From RGIG2041 sp045546315 (GTDB lineage Bacteria > Bacillota > Clostridia > UBA1381 > UMGS1253), in contig JAZQCN010000036.1 in assembly GCA_045546315.1 (NCBI GenBank), positions 62,001 through 126,000 of the forward strand: a DNA stretch of 64,000 bases. The letters run 5' to 3'. The stretch's first letter is position 1. Every line of letters begins with the position of its first letter. The translations under genes and the position numbers were made by a program. Shown piece by piece: positions 43,201-51,365 of the stretch. The notes under the pieces are model-generated. The model had not been told where the DNA came from. It was given only the letters and a program-made list of their open reading frames with translations, and searched no databases.

Positions 43201-44904
43201 CAGGGCAAGCGCCTTTGGATTAACATCATGGACGGTCCGACGGATGCAAAATTCTACTATACAGACACCGTACCGCTTTCTGTCTCCCCTGCACCGGAAG
43301 GCAACAGCAAAAACCCGGTTCCGGGGCATCGACTGACGCTGCACATGGAAAATGTGAGTGAAATGACGCTTGCGATTGAATTTGTACCGCTTAAGGATGG
43401 CGAAACCGCACCGACCTCCGGCACGGCTATGCCGCTTGCAAGCTGGAGCGCGGACACCGCAAAGCCGACACCGCTGGTTCAAAAGCTCGGCGATGTTGTT
43501 GCACTCAAATTAAACACGCCGCGCAGCTTCGGCAAAGGACAGTTTACATTCGTGGACACAAACAACACAGCCGTTGTGCCGTTTACCGAAAACAGCAGAA
43601 CACTTGTGCCGGTGAGATTCATTGCTGAAAGCTTCGGCGCAAAGGTCGGCTGGGAGGATGCAACGCAAACCGTTACGGTAAATTATGAAGGCAAAACCAT
43701 TACGCTGCGCATCGGCGAAGCTGTGATGTATGTTGACGGTGCGCCAATTACACTCGACACCGCAGCAAACACCTACAATGACCGCACCTTCGTTCCGCTT
43801 CGCGCGATTGCAGAGGCAATCGGCAAGCAGGTGTTCTGGGATGACCGAGGACTCATTGTTATCAGTCAAAACGGCACAAGCTACGATGCAGAAACAACAA
43901 ATGCGCTTATCAACGCACTGGATATCCTGCTCACTGTAGACGGAAAACCGCTGCCGGGTTTTGATTTGGAAAAGATGACCTACTATGTTGAAAAAACAAA
44001 TGCACCGCAGACGGTCGGTCTTTTCACCAATGCAAACAGCGCACAGACAAGCATCAATATCATCGATGCTTCGCAGACACAGGTCACAATCAACGGCAAG
44101 CTCTACACCGTTCACTTTAAGGAAAACCCATTTGCCGGTATCGCCGGTATGTCAACAGCAGGCTATCCGCGCGAAATCGAGCTTCGCCCGCAATCGGCAC
44201 TCACGCCGCCGGCGGTAAATCCGTGGATTCCGGTGCAGTATGTCGATGCAAGCGACGGTTTTGTTACTTATCTTCGTGAAGGCACGGTCGACAATGACCT
44301 CGAAACCCGTTGGTCAACCAGCGGTGAGCACTGGATCAGTTATGATTTCGGCAGCGTACAAAATGTACACTCGATGGCAATTGCCTGCTACAACGGTCAC
44401 ACCAGAAAGAGCATCTTTGACATTTTAGTTTCCGAGGACGGCTCTAATTGGACAACCGTAAAAACAAAGCACGAAACCAGCGGCACAACAAGCCTGCCGG
44501 AAATCATCGAGCTTGGCGATGTGCGCGCAAGATATGTAAAACTAATGTGCTACGGCAACTCGACAAGCACCTGGAATTCTTATTCTGAGCTTCGTTTTTA
44601 TAATGACCATGCACAAGAGCAAACGGACGCAAGCTTATGGGGCGTATACTTCGGTCTCGCTTCCGCACAGGGCAAGCCGGGCACAAGCTTAAAGCTCAAG
44701 CTCGTCGCAAAGGATAAATCCGGCGCCGAATTTGCGTTGCCTGCCGATGCGACAGCGCACTTTGAAAGCGAAGACAGCACAGTTGCAACCGTCGACCAAG
44801 ACGGCACAGTGCACCTGCACAAATCCGGCACCGTGCGCATCAGCGTCACCGTAAAGCACGGCGATATGACCAAGGTCGCACATATGGATGTGCTGTGTGA
44901 ATAA
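40267..44904 (+). CDS. Giant secreted heparinase II/III-like lyase with CuAO-N, discoidin (CBM32-like) and Ig-like domains
   Basis: 1545 residues. Signal peptide 1-26 (LSLLLCITLVLSLLP, VLA cleavage). Two N-terminal jelly-roll-like domains (about 28-200, FADDFSAYNAGE; about 230-420, MNDTFNYKNDK). Alpha/alpha toroid (about 440-830, HPRIFVTEWDSIKAKIQ, VSMAYDWLYNFMTEAER). Heparinase II/III beta-sandwich (about 840-1075, HGGSNDTSHIHLALGSFVIEADG). Copper amine oxidase N-like module (about 1100-1210). Cadherin-like strand set (about 1225-1290). F5/8 type C domain (about 1320-1445, DNDLETRWSTSGEHWISYDFG). C-terminal Ig-like domain (about 1455-1545). It is a longer paralogue of the lyase at 17.6-20.6 kb. 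It should attack an acidic polysaccharide outside the cell and bind it through the discoidin domain. Catalytic residues and glycan are unproven. Confidence 0.85.
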   Translation: MKNKILSLLLCITLVLSLLPTLPVLAAETVVFADDFSAYNAGETPKTASNTQGVWSYVVQKETVKVSVVEEGKNKMLRLSNDGDDTLRSPRIEKYLNLNPVEEITFRFRVRVEGSGAKFALQWMTDATANTQLFFTGPTEWKTVEVTINKKNLTAKVTADGAVVEEKRGINPVTDWATCQFRFLATVKDGTEVLLDDVEISVDGSADVALINAGGKEAGKQLTDNTGITDSALELSTTPPQDIKIPAKANVLMNDTFNYKNDKIDTTKGYWSSHTAYIAIKGIGENKVLEFNNNTTTARAPRIEKSIYAEGMKKAYVEFAFIPAGGKVQISLQSDGKANTNLIIAEGGKKLGTQEISQTDWNYAKIELDFEKSTVTSSVNGAAYRTDYALGAIADLSTTELWFMNLLPAGQNAYFDNVVVYTYDKVESNRVLLGDKQVDWANVAPKSMQMSQNLKPHPRIFVTEWDSIKAKIQTDANCQKWYEGVKMTADKYLTMPVTEFIAGATGSALPVSQSILDICSNLAFVYNIEGDERYKQRCIEEIIHAGTFPSWDEEHYLTTAQFMAGVSMAYDWLYNFMTEAERAQVLDVLMRMGINTAVYVYHGINFGVDFTKMDNNWNVICNTNIMLAAIAIADEYPHVCDYLLEKAGDNIPLGLTVYKNGGYAEGIRYWSYGTGFLLRGMAVIDSAAKDADKIPQSLRLWDYPGVAETCDFPVYYNGPAEAFIVGDGTSRRTRDPWFFWAADYFDKPQYAWYELNAEKELGYNSGLYALLSIIWYDKDKTDLAPGSFSLDKFYDAAPENIPLLTTNSIILRSSWEDKNAIYAAMHGGSNDTSHIHLALGSFVIEADGVRWFTHPDVNTYAVDNYFGNGRFDYYWARAEGHNTIIANPNGSDDQKQSAFAQVIASGTSATESFGIMDITQTNDVFADAKRGIRLTNNRSRVIVQDEIKTKSPAELYWFAHTEADITISADKRSVLLEQQGKRLWINIMDGPTDAKFYYTDTVPLSVSPAPEGNSKNPVPGHRLTLHMENVSEMTLAIEFVPLKDGETAPTSGTAMPLASWSADTAKPTPLVQKLGDVVALKLNTPRSFGKGQFTFVDTNNTAVVPFTENSRTLVPVRFIAESFGAKVGWEDATQTVTVNYEGKTITLRIGEAVMYVDGAPITLDTAANTYNDRTFVPLRAIAEAIGKQVFWDDRGLIVISQNGTSYDAETTNALINALDILLTVDGKPLPGFDLEKMTYYVEKTNAPQTVGLFTNANSAQTSINIIDASQTQVTINGKLYTVHFKENPFAGIAGMSTAGYPREIELRPQSALTPPAVNPWIPVQYVDASDGFVTYLREGTVDNDLETRWSTSGEHWISYDFGSVQNVHSMAIACYNGHTRKSIFDILVSEDGSNWTTVKTKHETSGTTSLPEIIELGDVRARYVKLMCYGNSTSTWNSYSELRFYNDHAQEQTDASLWGVYFGLASAQGKPGTSLKLKLVAKDKSGAEFALPADATAHFESEDSTVATVDQDGTVHLHKSGTVRISVTVKHGDMTKVAHMDVLCE

Positions 44905-44910
44905 ATATAA

Positions 44911-44942
44911 AAGAACTGTATCTTTTGATACAGTTCTTTTTT
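44911..44942 (+). terminator. Intrinsic terminator after the giant lyase gene
   Basis: AAGAACTGTATC and GATACAGTTCTT pair around a TTTT loop, followed by a T run. Confidence 0.9.
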
Positions 44943-45005
44943 CATGCACCGAAATCACCTTTTTATAATTGGAAACAGCAAAGGAAACACATAACCCAAA
45001 CCAAC

Positions 45006-45112
45006 ATAAAAAGTGGAAAATCGGATGCAGTGCAAGGCGCAGAAGCAGACACAGTACTCGCGTACGGGTCTGCTTTTGCAACGAAGCAATGCGCCGATTT
45101 TACCTTTTTATA
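45006..45112. repeat. Palindromic intergenic repeat, family R1, copy B
   Basis: Outer arms ATAAAAAG/CTTTTTATA, next AAAATCGG/CCGATTTT, then GATGCAGTGCAAGGCG facing ACGAAGCAATGCGCC, an inner stem GCAGAC/GTCTGC and a centre with GTAC-TCGC-GTAC. It lies between the convergent lyase and gdhA genes. The reading frames spanning it are artefacts. Confidence 0.8.
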
Positions 45113-45137
45113 AGCAGAATCAGCGAAGAAAGCAAAC

Positions 45138-45170
45138 AAAAAAAAGACCGCGGATGCGGTCTTTTTTGTT
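45138..45170. terminator. Bidirectional terminator at the end of gdhA
   Basis: AAAAAGACCGC/GCGGTCTTTTT stem with a GGAT loop and A/T runs. Confidence 0.9.
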
Positions 45171-45173
45171 TTA

Positions 45174-46520
45174 TTACATAATGCCCTGTGCCATCATCGC
45201 TTCGGCAATCTTTAAGAAGCCGGCAATGTTTGCACCTGCAACGAGGTTGTCCTCGCAGCCGTATTCCTTAGCTGCCTCGCTTGCTGCCTTATAGATGGAC
45301 TTCATGATGCCCTGCAGCTTTGCGTCAACCTCTTCAAAGCTCCAGCTGTAACGCATGGAGTTCTGGCTCATTTCAAGACCCGAGGTAGCAACGCCGCCTG
45401 CGTTTGCAGCCTTTGCCGGTCCGAAGAGAACGCCTGCACTCTGGAATGCAGCAACCGCTTCCGGAGTAGACGGCATATTTGCACCCTCTGCAACGAGCTT
45501 TACGCCGTTTGCAATCAGAGTCTTTGCTTCGTCGCCGTTTAATTCATTCTGTGTTGCACACGGCAGAGCGATGTCACATTTTACGCTCCAGATGCCGCGG
45601 CAGCCTTCTGTATAAGTTGCACCTGCAACGCGCGCTGCATATTCCTTGATTCTTGCTCTTTCAACTTCCTTGATTTGCTTGATTACATCTAAGTTTACGC
45701 CGTTCGGGTCGTAGATGTAGCCGTTGGAGTCGGACATTGCAATAACCTTTGCGCCAAACTCGGTTGCCTTCTGTGCTGCATAGATTGCAACATTACCGGA
45801 ACCGGAAATAACAACATTCTTGCCTTCAAAGCTGTCGCCCTTTGCAGCGAGCATTTCCTTTGTAAAGTAGCAAAGACCGAAGCCCGTTGCTTCCTTACGC
45901 GCCAGGGAACCGCCATAGGTTAAGCCCTTACCGGTCAAAACGCCGGTAAACTCATTGCGCATACGCTTGTACTGACCGAACATATAGCCAATCTCTCTTG
46001 CGCCAACGCCGATATCGCCTGCCGGCACATCTGTGTCCGGACCGATGTACTTGGAAAGCTCTGTCATAAAGCTCTGGCAGAAGCGCATAATTTCGCCGTC
46101 GGACTTACCCTTCGGGTCAAAGTCAGCGCCGCCCTTACCGCCGCCCATCGGGAGCGTGGTCAGGCTGTTTTTAAAGCACTGCTCGAAGCCTAAAAACTTA
46201 ATAACCGAAGCGTTTACGCTCGGATGGAGACGGATACCGCCCTTGTACGGACCGATTGCCGAATTGTACTGTACTCTGAAGCCGCGGTTAACCTGCACCT
46301 TACCTGCATCGTCAACCCAAGCTACACGGAACTGTATAAAGCGCTCCGGCTCAACAATTCTCTCGATGACACCTGCTTTTACGATGTCTTCTCTCTTTTC
46401 TACAACCGGCTCAAAGGATTCTAATACCTCATAAACCGCCTGTAAAAACTCCTTCTCGCCTGCGTTTCTTGCCTCAACCTTGGCATAAACCTCTGCGAGA
46501 TACGCATTTTTGATTGCCAT
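45174..46520 (-). CDS. gdhA: NADP-type glutamate dehydrogenase
   Basis: 448 residues, standard for hexameric class I enzymes. QYNSAIGPYKGGIRLHPSVN, the catalytic-lysine loop PMGGGKGGADFDPKGKS, DVPAGDIGVGAREIGYMFGQYK and the dinucleotide-binding VVISGSGNVAIYAAQKATEFG are diagnostic. It aminates 2-oxoglutarate to glutamate. GAGGAGG lies before the ATG and a clear sigma-A promoter further upstream. Monocistronic. Confidence 0.97.
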   Translation of the reverse strand: MAIKNAYLAEVYAKVEARNAGEKEFLQAVYEVLESFEPVVEKREDIVKAGVIERIVEPERFIQFRVAWVDDAGKVQVNRGFRVQYNSAIGPYKGGIRLHPSVNASVIKFLGFEQCFKNSLTTLPMGGGKGGADFDPKGKSDGEIMRFCQSFMTELSKYIGPDTDVPAGDIGVGAREIGYMFGQYKRMRNEFTGVLTGKGLTYGGSLARKEATGFGLCYFTKEMLAAKGDSFEGKNVVISGSGNVAIYAAQKATEFGAKVIAMSDSNGYIYDPNGVNLDVIKQIKEVERARIKEYAARVAGATYTEGCRGIWSVKCDIALPCATQNELNGDEAKTLIANGVKLVAEGANMPSTPEAVAAFQSAGVLFGPAKAANAGGVATSGLEMSQNSMRYSWSFEEVDAKLQGIMKSIYKAASEAAKEYGCEDNLVAGANIAGFLKIAEAMMAQGIM

Positions 46521-46560
46521 ATATCATTACCTCCTCAGGATAGATTACACTACAAATAAA

Positions 46561-46589
46561 AGTATAGCAAAATGCAGTAGGAATTGCAA
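46561..46589 (-). promoter_or_regulatory. Sigma-A promoter of gdhA
   Basis: Minus strand TTGCAA (46584-46589), 17-bp spacer, TATACT (46561-46566). Confidence 0.8.
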
Positions 46590-46725
46590 GCAAAAATTCT
46601 TTTCTTGCAAAATTTTGTGAATATAACCAAAAAACAGTTTTGACATTTACTGTAATTTCAGCATTTTCTTCGTTTTGGCAAAAACCGATATGAAGCTTTT
46701 CCTCTGCCTTCCTTCTTTTCAAGCA

Positions 46726-46755
46726 GTAAAGCGTGTGCCAAAGCACACGCTTTAC
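46726..46755. terminator. Strong hairpin after the zinc-ribbon gene
   Basis: Perfect 13-bp stem GTAAAGCGTGTGC/GCACACGCTTTAC with a CAAA loop. No good T run follows on either strand, so termination is likely but not certain. The rest of the 242-bp spacer holds only the gdhA promoter. Confidence 0.6.
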
Positions 46756-46762
46756 TTAAGAA

Positions 46763-47200
46763 TTATTCCTCTGTGGTTTCCACTTCGATAATGGTTTCTT
46801 CCTTCTCTGTTGTCGGCACATTCTTTGCCGTGCAGGGCAGCGCCGTGCCGCACTTCGAGCAGAAAGCTGCCTCCTCAGCATTTTCTGTGCCGCAGGCCTC
46901 GCAAATCTTCATCTTGCGCACTACTGCATAGTCACCCTTGAGCTGCTCAAGCTCTGCATACATAGCGTCGATTTCGGCGCATTTCGTTTCAATAACCTCG
47001 GAATCGCCTTCATCTGCACGGTATGCCTCATATACAGCTCTGCCGATTGCATTGTAGGCCTCCTTAATCTTGCCCTCGAGCGATACAATCGCCAGCTTCA
47101 GCTTTGTAATTTTTGCCACATCGCTGGACTTCTGTACAACAACCTCCTGTGTTCTCTTGGCGTGCTGCATAATTTTTTCCATAAATCCCTTGAATTCCAT
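46763..47200 (-). CDS. Zinc-ribbon coiled-coil protein, unknown function
   Basis: 145 residues. An N-terminal helical region (about 1-95) with heptad pattern (LKLAIVSLEGKIKEAYNAIGRAVYEAY; IDAMYAELEQLKGDYAVVRKM) and a double-CXXC zinc ribbon (CEACGTENAEEAAFCSKCG, about 99-117), then an acidic tail. This layout is common in small uncharacterised Clostridia proteins. No membrane segment. AAGGAGGG precedes the ATG. It probably acts by protein-protein contact; the role is unknown. Confidence 0.82.
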   Translation of the reverse strand: MEFKGFMEKIMQHAKRTQEVVVQKSSDVAKITKLKLAIVSLEGKIKEAYNAIGRAVYEAYRADEGDSEVIETKCAEIDAMYAELEQLKGDYAVVRKMKICEACGTENAEEAAFCSKCGTALPCTAKNVPTTEKEETIIEVETTEE

Positions 47201-47242
47201 ATGTATTCCCTCCTTAGTATAGTTTGCATTGGTTTATACTCT

Positions 47243-48127
47243 TCAGGCACGCGGGTGGTATTTTTGATACACATCCTTGAGCCTGTTTTTCATCAGCTGT
47301 GCATAAATCTGCGTCGAGGAAAGGTCGCTGTGCCCGAGCATTTCCTGAATCGAGCGCAAATCCGCGCCATTTTCCAAAAGATGCGCCGCAAACGAATGGC
47401 GAAGCGTGTGCGGTGTCAGCTCGCAGGCAATCTCCGCCTTTTCCTTATAGCTGCGGATGATTTTCCAAAACCCCTGACGCGTCATCGGCTTACCGTTCAT
47501 ATTCACAAACAGCACCGGCTCGTCACTTTGGCGCACCATCAGCGCCCGTGCCTGCTCCAGATATACCGAAACGGCTGCCGTTGCCAGTCGACCGAGCGGC
47601 ACAATGCGCTCCTTTTTCTTGCCGCAACGCACAAAGCCGAGCTGCGTATTGACATCCTCGGTTTTCAATTCAATTAACTCGCTGACGCGAATCCCCGTTG
47701 CATACAAAAGCTCCAGCATCGCCTTATCGCGATAGCCCTTTAAGTCCACGCACTTCGGTGCGTCCAAAAGGCGCTCCACCTCCTGCGCAGTTAAAATCTG
47801 CGGCAGCTTACGCGCAACGCGCGGCGTTTCCACCTCTAAGGTTGCATCCGTATCCGTATAACCCATACGCGTTGCAAAGCGGTAAAATGAGCGAAGCGAT
47901 GCCAGCGTTCTCGAAACAGTCGATGCAGCCTTGCCCTGCTTTTGCAGACTGAGCAAATAAGAAAGCACCACCGTTTTATTGGCGCGCTGTAAATCCGGAA
48001 TTTTTGACTGCTGCAGATATGCAATAAACAAGTCAATATCTCTTCGGTAAGACGAAAGCGTGTTCTCTGCCAAATGCCGCTCCCGGATTAAATATTCTAT
48101 GTAATTGTCGCGGTATTGTGTAAGCAT
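47243..48127 (-). CDS. xerD: Tyrosine recombinase XerC/XerD
   Basis: 294 residues. N-terminal SAM-like core-binding domain (1-90) and a catalytic domain with Arg147 (TGIRVSELI), Lys170 (CGKKKERIVPL), His240-x-x-Arg243 (HTLRHSFAAHLLENGADL), His266 (LGHSDLSSTQIY) and nucleophile Tyr275. The size and the C-terminal pattern fit the chromosome-dimer resolvases, and the order with spoIIM upstream is common in Clostridia, where it is annotated xerD. No attachment site, transposon or phage gene is near, so a mobile-element integrase is unlikely. Confidence 0.92.
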   Translation of the reverse strand: MLTQYRDNYIEYLIRERHLAENTLSSYRRDIDLFIAYLQQSKIPDLQRANKTVVLSYLLSLQKQGKAASTVSRTLASLRSFYRFATRMGYTDTDATLEVETPRVARKLPQILTAQEVERLLDAPKCVDLKGYRDKAMLELLYATGIRVSELIELKTEDVNTQLGFVRCGKKKERIVPLGRLATAAVSVYLEQARALMVRQSDEPVLFVNMNGKPMTRQGFWKIIRSYKEKAEIACELTPHTLRHSFAAHLLENGADLRSIQEMLGHSDLSSTQIYAQLMKNRLKDVYQKYHPRA

Positions 48128-48245
48128 AGCTTTCTCCGATATTATGTACCCTTTAGTTTACATTTTCTATTTTACAGGATTTTTTTGAAAATGTACATAG
48201 TTTTTTTGGAAACAATCTATAAATTTTTTGTAAACAAAGGAAAAG

Positions 48246-48851
48246 TCAGGCAAGAATTGCTAAAATCAGCCGCCAACCGACATACCCTTCATAAATTGCG
48301 GCAAGCGCAAAAACACACAGCACAAGCAGGCAAAACACACAATAGGTAAAAAACAGCTGTCTGCGCTGACGGCGGTCAGCCGTCTCTGCCAACCGCCGGA
48401 TTTGGCAAACGGCTCCGCTGCATTGCAGCTGCAGTGCCGGTAAAACCAGAAGCATCTGCGGCAAAAGCCCTGCCGCTGCCGCACCGATACCGCGCGCGCC
48501 ATACAAAACCGCCAGCGCCGACACCGCAAAGCCGCATAAAAAGCCTCGTATACCAACCAATAATGGCGCAAACACAAGTCCGATACAGCTCGTACCGCAA
48601 AGGCACATAAGCACCCACACCTGCAGCAAATTCAAAAAAGCACTTCGAAACACGCGCGTTGAATCCGCCGCAGTAAGCAGGCCCGACTGTCCTGCAAATA
48701 CGCCGTAGAGTGCCTTTTCCGCCTCCTGCGGTACATTGGCAAGATAGAAGCTGCCGCCGATGACACCTGCGGTAAACACACAGAGCGTAAAAAGCAGCAG
48801 TTTATAATTACTCTGAACATAGTTTTCAAAAAAATTGCCGCTGATGCGCAT
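48246..48851 (-). CDS. spoIIM: Stage II sporulation protein M
   Basis: 201 residues with four to five membrane helices. The N terminus (FFENYVQSNYKLLLFTLCVFTAGVIGGSFYLANV) and the LLVGIRGFLCGFAVSALAVLYGARGIGAAAAGLLPQMLLVLPALQL stretch match SpoIIM, which with SpoIID and SpoIIP drives septal peptidoglycan removal and engulfment in the mother cell. The ATG at 48851 has AGGAG 8 nt upstream, better than the GTG nine bases earlier. It sits upstream of xerD on the same strand, with a 118-bp gap. Confidence 0.92.
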   Translation of the reverse strand: MRISGNFFENYVQSNYKLLLFTLCVFTAGVIGGSFYLANVPQEAEKALYGVFAGQSGLLTAADSTRVFRSAFLNLLQVWVLMCLCGTSCIGLVFAPLLVGIRGFLCGFAVSALAVLYGARGIGAAAAGLLPQMLLVLPALQLQCSGAVCQIRRLAETADRRQRRQLFFTYCVFCLLVLCVFALAAIYEGYVGWRLILAILA

Positions 48852-48901
48852 AGGACCCACTCCTTCTGTTTATCCTATGCCGTCCGCGGCAAATTTATTA
48901 T

Positions 48902-51172
48902 TTATTGTACATAGCTAAAGCATACACCGTTTAAGGTCAGCGTCAGCCGAATGCAGGCAAAGCGCTCCTGATCTGTAAAGAAGGTTTTTGTGTGTGCATT
49001 TTTCATCGCACCACACACGAGGTAGGTCACACCCTTTTCCATTGCATAATCCGTTTCACTGCCCTCATAGACCAGATAAACAGCCTTACCCCGGTTTACG
49101 GCATCTGCCAAAAGTGCATCCAAAACACCCTTCTCGTTTTCCTCCAAGCCATAAACCGTTTTCGGCATTATAATCACAATGCTTTTCTCCGTCGCATTCA
49201 GCACGGCAGAAATCAAAAGCGGCCACTGCGCAGCATCCGTGTTTTTGATGCCGCCCCTTGCGTTATTAACCGTAAGCAGCAGGTTGTTGTTGATGCTTTG
49301 CTTTGTAAAGCCGGTAATCGCTGTAATATTTTCCGTTTCGCCTGTGTAGGCACCCAATCTGTACGCGTGCTTTTTCGAGGCAAGAAAGCCGTTTCTCTGC
49401 GCATTTAAAAGTCGATACAAAAGATTGTTGCTTTCATAGCCATTGCCGGAAATATACAACTCGTAGCCGTTGCCCTCGCCGTAGCTCGGGTGTGGCACAC
49501 CAACATCCACCGGCTTGTTATATAAAATTTCTCCGTCGGTTGCAATTGCGGCATACGCCCGCATCCCATCAAGCTCGGCACACAAAAAGGCACTGCCGGC
49601 AGCCTTTGCCGTCACCTTGCCGTTTTGCACGATAAAAGCATCGCTGTCCACACTCCATTTCACCTTCGATGCCGGAACGCTGACGCTGTTGCCGTATTCG
49701 TCCGTACCGCGCAGCGTGAAGGTATAGCTGCTCCCCACTGAAATTCTGCGACTTTGCGAGGACAGATAAATGTCCGTCAGTTCCTCAACGCTTTCAAAAT
49801 GCACGGTCTGCTTGGCATTGCCACAGGTGACCGTTACCGTATATGTTCCACCCTCCAGGGGCACGATTTGCGTGCCCGTAATCTTTGAAGCGCGGTCGGT
49901 TTTAATGCTTACCTTGGACGACGAAACATCTATGTTATTGCCGTACTTATTATATACGGCATATTCTATGTTCACCGGCTCGCCCGGGTACACCTCAGAC
50001 TTCGAGGTACGCACGGCGATGCCGCTCGCGGTCGTATTTTTCGGTGCCGCTTCAAAAATCCCGATTGCCGTCGATACCGAGCGCATAGAGCCCGTTAAGG
50101 TGTTTTGCACGGCAAGCTTGCCGCTGAAGCGATCGCGCGCAACCATCGTTGTCGAGCCGCCGCCATCCAAATTAATTGCCGTATCACAGCCAAGCTCAAT
50201 TAAAACGCGTGCAAGCTCCGTTTGCGTCATCCCCTCGCATTCTGCAAGTCTGCCGTCGACGGTCACCAACATCAGCGTTGTGCCGTTTTTGTCAATGCCG
50301 ATGGCCGTGCGCTGTGCATAGCCCGAAATGTTGTGCGTAAAGGTCGATATTTTTCCGTTCTGCACCAAAAGTGTTCCGCCGCCGGTTGCCTCGCGGATTT
50401 GATCAATCTCCGGCGCAAGCTCTGTTTCCAGCTCCACTGCATCCCCGACCTGGAAAGCCTCCTGCAAAAAGCCGTTGATTGCACCGTTGGTTACCAAAAC
50501 ATAGCCGTTTTCCGGAATTGGCGCCGGTTCCATACCAATGCGAATATCTGTCACGATGCCGTCCTCCACGACGAGCTCCGTCATCGGAATTTGCTTTAAA
50601 ATCCCCGTTGTTTTTTCGCCCCACGCAGGCGTCAGCATCGTGATGCCGCCCGTTGTTACCGGCACCTTATTTATAGCAAACAGCGGGCAGTTATACCCTG
50701 CCGGTGCCGTGACCTTGCCCGAAAAGCTGAAATAATCCATCAGCACGGAGCCGTTCTCTAAAAAAGCGAGATTCGCCAGACCTGCATCTGCTGAGGGAGA
50801 AGAATGCAGCTCACCCTTTTGCACAACCATACCGAGCATATTTGTCGGCGGTGCGGTCATATTAAAAAAATCGCCGTTGACCGCGGCAATCGCGCCGGCA
50901 CGCTCTGCCATGGAAAGCGTCGTTTCTCTTTGACTCACGCCGCCGTCCGCTGTCAAAACGCGCAGCGACAGGTTGTCGTTTGTCAAATCCACATATAAAA
51001 CGCGGATTCTGTCCCAAGTATTCTGATAAAACCGGTCGATGCGCCGAAGCGTTACGCCCTGCGCAATCTGCGCCTCCGTGTCCGTTTCCCAAAGCGGCGC
51101 TGCCAAGGCATACGATGCAGTAATAAACAGCATCATACACAGAAGCCACGCGGTCAGGAATGCTTTTTTCAT
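48902..51172 (-). CDS. Secreted phosphodiester glycosidase (NAGPA-type) with Ig-like domains
   Basis: 756 residues. Signal peptide about 1-25. The NAGPA domain (about 70-375) includes AAVNGDFFNM, VTVDGRLAECEGMTQTELARVLIELGCDTAINLDGGGSTTMVARD, the family's glycine-rich core. One to two Ig-like/Big-type domains follow (about 385-560: KSEVYPGEPVNIEYAVYNKYGNNIDVS and SVGSSYTFTLRGTDEYGNSVSVPASKVKWS). The last about 190 residues have a sandwich-like pattern (VIIMPKTVYGLEENEKGVLDALLADAVNRGKAVYLVYEG) that may be a degenerate phosphoesterase domain. NAGPA proteins act on sugar-1-phosphodiesters or in exopolysaccharide metabolism. The substrate is unknown. AGGAGG precedes the ATG. Confidence 0.85.
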   Translation of the reverse strand: MKKAFLTAWLLCMMLFITASYALAAPLWETDTEAQIAQGVTLRRIDRFYQNTWDRIRVLYVDLTNDNLSLRVLTADGGVSQRETTLSMAERAGAIAAVNGDFFNMTAPPTNMLGMVVQKGELHSSPSADAGLANLAFLENGSVLMDYFSFSGKVTAPAGYNCPLFAINKVPVTTGGITMLTPAWGEKTTGILKQIPMTELVVEDGIVTDIRIGMEPAPIPENGYVLVTNGAINGFLQEAFQVGDAVELETELAPEIDQIREATGGGTLLVQNGKISTFTHNISGYAQRTAIGIDKNGTTLMLVTVDGRLAECEGMTQTELARVLIELGCDTAINLDGGGSTTMVARDRFSGKLAVQNTLTGSMRSVSTAIGIFEAAPKNTTASGIAVRTSKSEVYPGEPVNIEYAVYNKYGNNIDVSSSKVSIKTDRASKITGTQIVPLEGGTYTVTVTCGNAKQTVHFESVEELTDIYLSSQSRRISVGSSYTFTLRGTDEYGNSVSVPASKVKWSVDSDAFIVQNGKVTAKAAGSAFLCAELDGMRAYAAIATDGEILYNKPVDVGVPHPSYGEGNGYELYISGNGYESNNLLYRLLNAQRNGFLASKKHAYRLGAYTGETENITAITGFTKQSINNNLLLTVNNARGGIKNTDAAQWPLLISAVLNATEKSIVIIMPKTVYGLEENEKGVLDALLADAVNRGKAVYLVYEGSETDYAMEKGVTYLVCGAMKNAHTKTFFTDQERFACIRLTLTLNGVCFSYVQ

Positions 51173-51273
51173 ACTGCATCCTCCTTTATTTTCTTCTTTT
51201 ACCTTCAGTATAATTTTAGTATAGAAACCCGCTTTTGTAAATAGGCGGTTTTTGACAATTTTACAAAAAATTC

Positions 51274-51302
51274 TTTACAAAGGGATTTTCGTATGGTAAA
51301 CT
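51274..51302 (+). promoter_or_regulatory. Promoter of the uracil permease leader
   Basis: TTTACA (51274-51279), 17-bp spacer, TAAACT (51297-51302). A TTGACA at 51252 with TTACAA at 51275 is a possible alternative. Confidence 0.55.
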
Positions 51303-51365
51303 AATATCAAGTCAATACGGTAGCTTTTCTTCGGTGCAAGGACATCGGCAAGATAACATCGTGGT

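Noticed and set aside
44969..45294. Overlapping frames near the end of gdhA
   Set aside because: They translate R1 copy B and a terminator and overlap gdhA.
46474..46746. 90-codon minus-strand frame upstream of gdhA
   Set aside because: It covers the gdhA promoter and overlaps the gdhA start in another frame.
47243..48127. Phage or integrative-element integrase
   Set aside because: The protein has XerC/XerD size and context (spoIIM upstream), and no attachment site or mobile genes flank it.
51306..51365. PyrR-binding loop or purine riboswitch before uraA
   Set aside because: Neither the conserved PyrR hairpin loop nor the purine aptamer core could be found.
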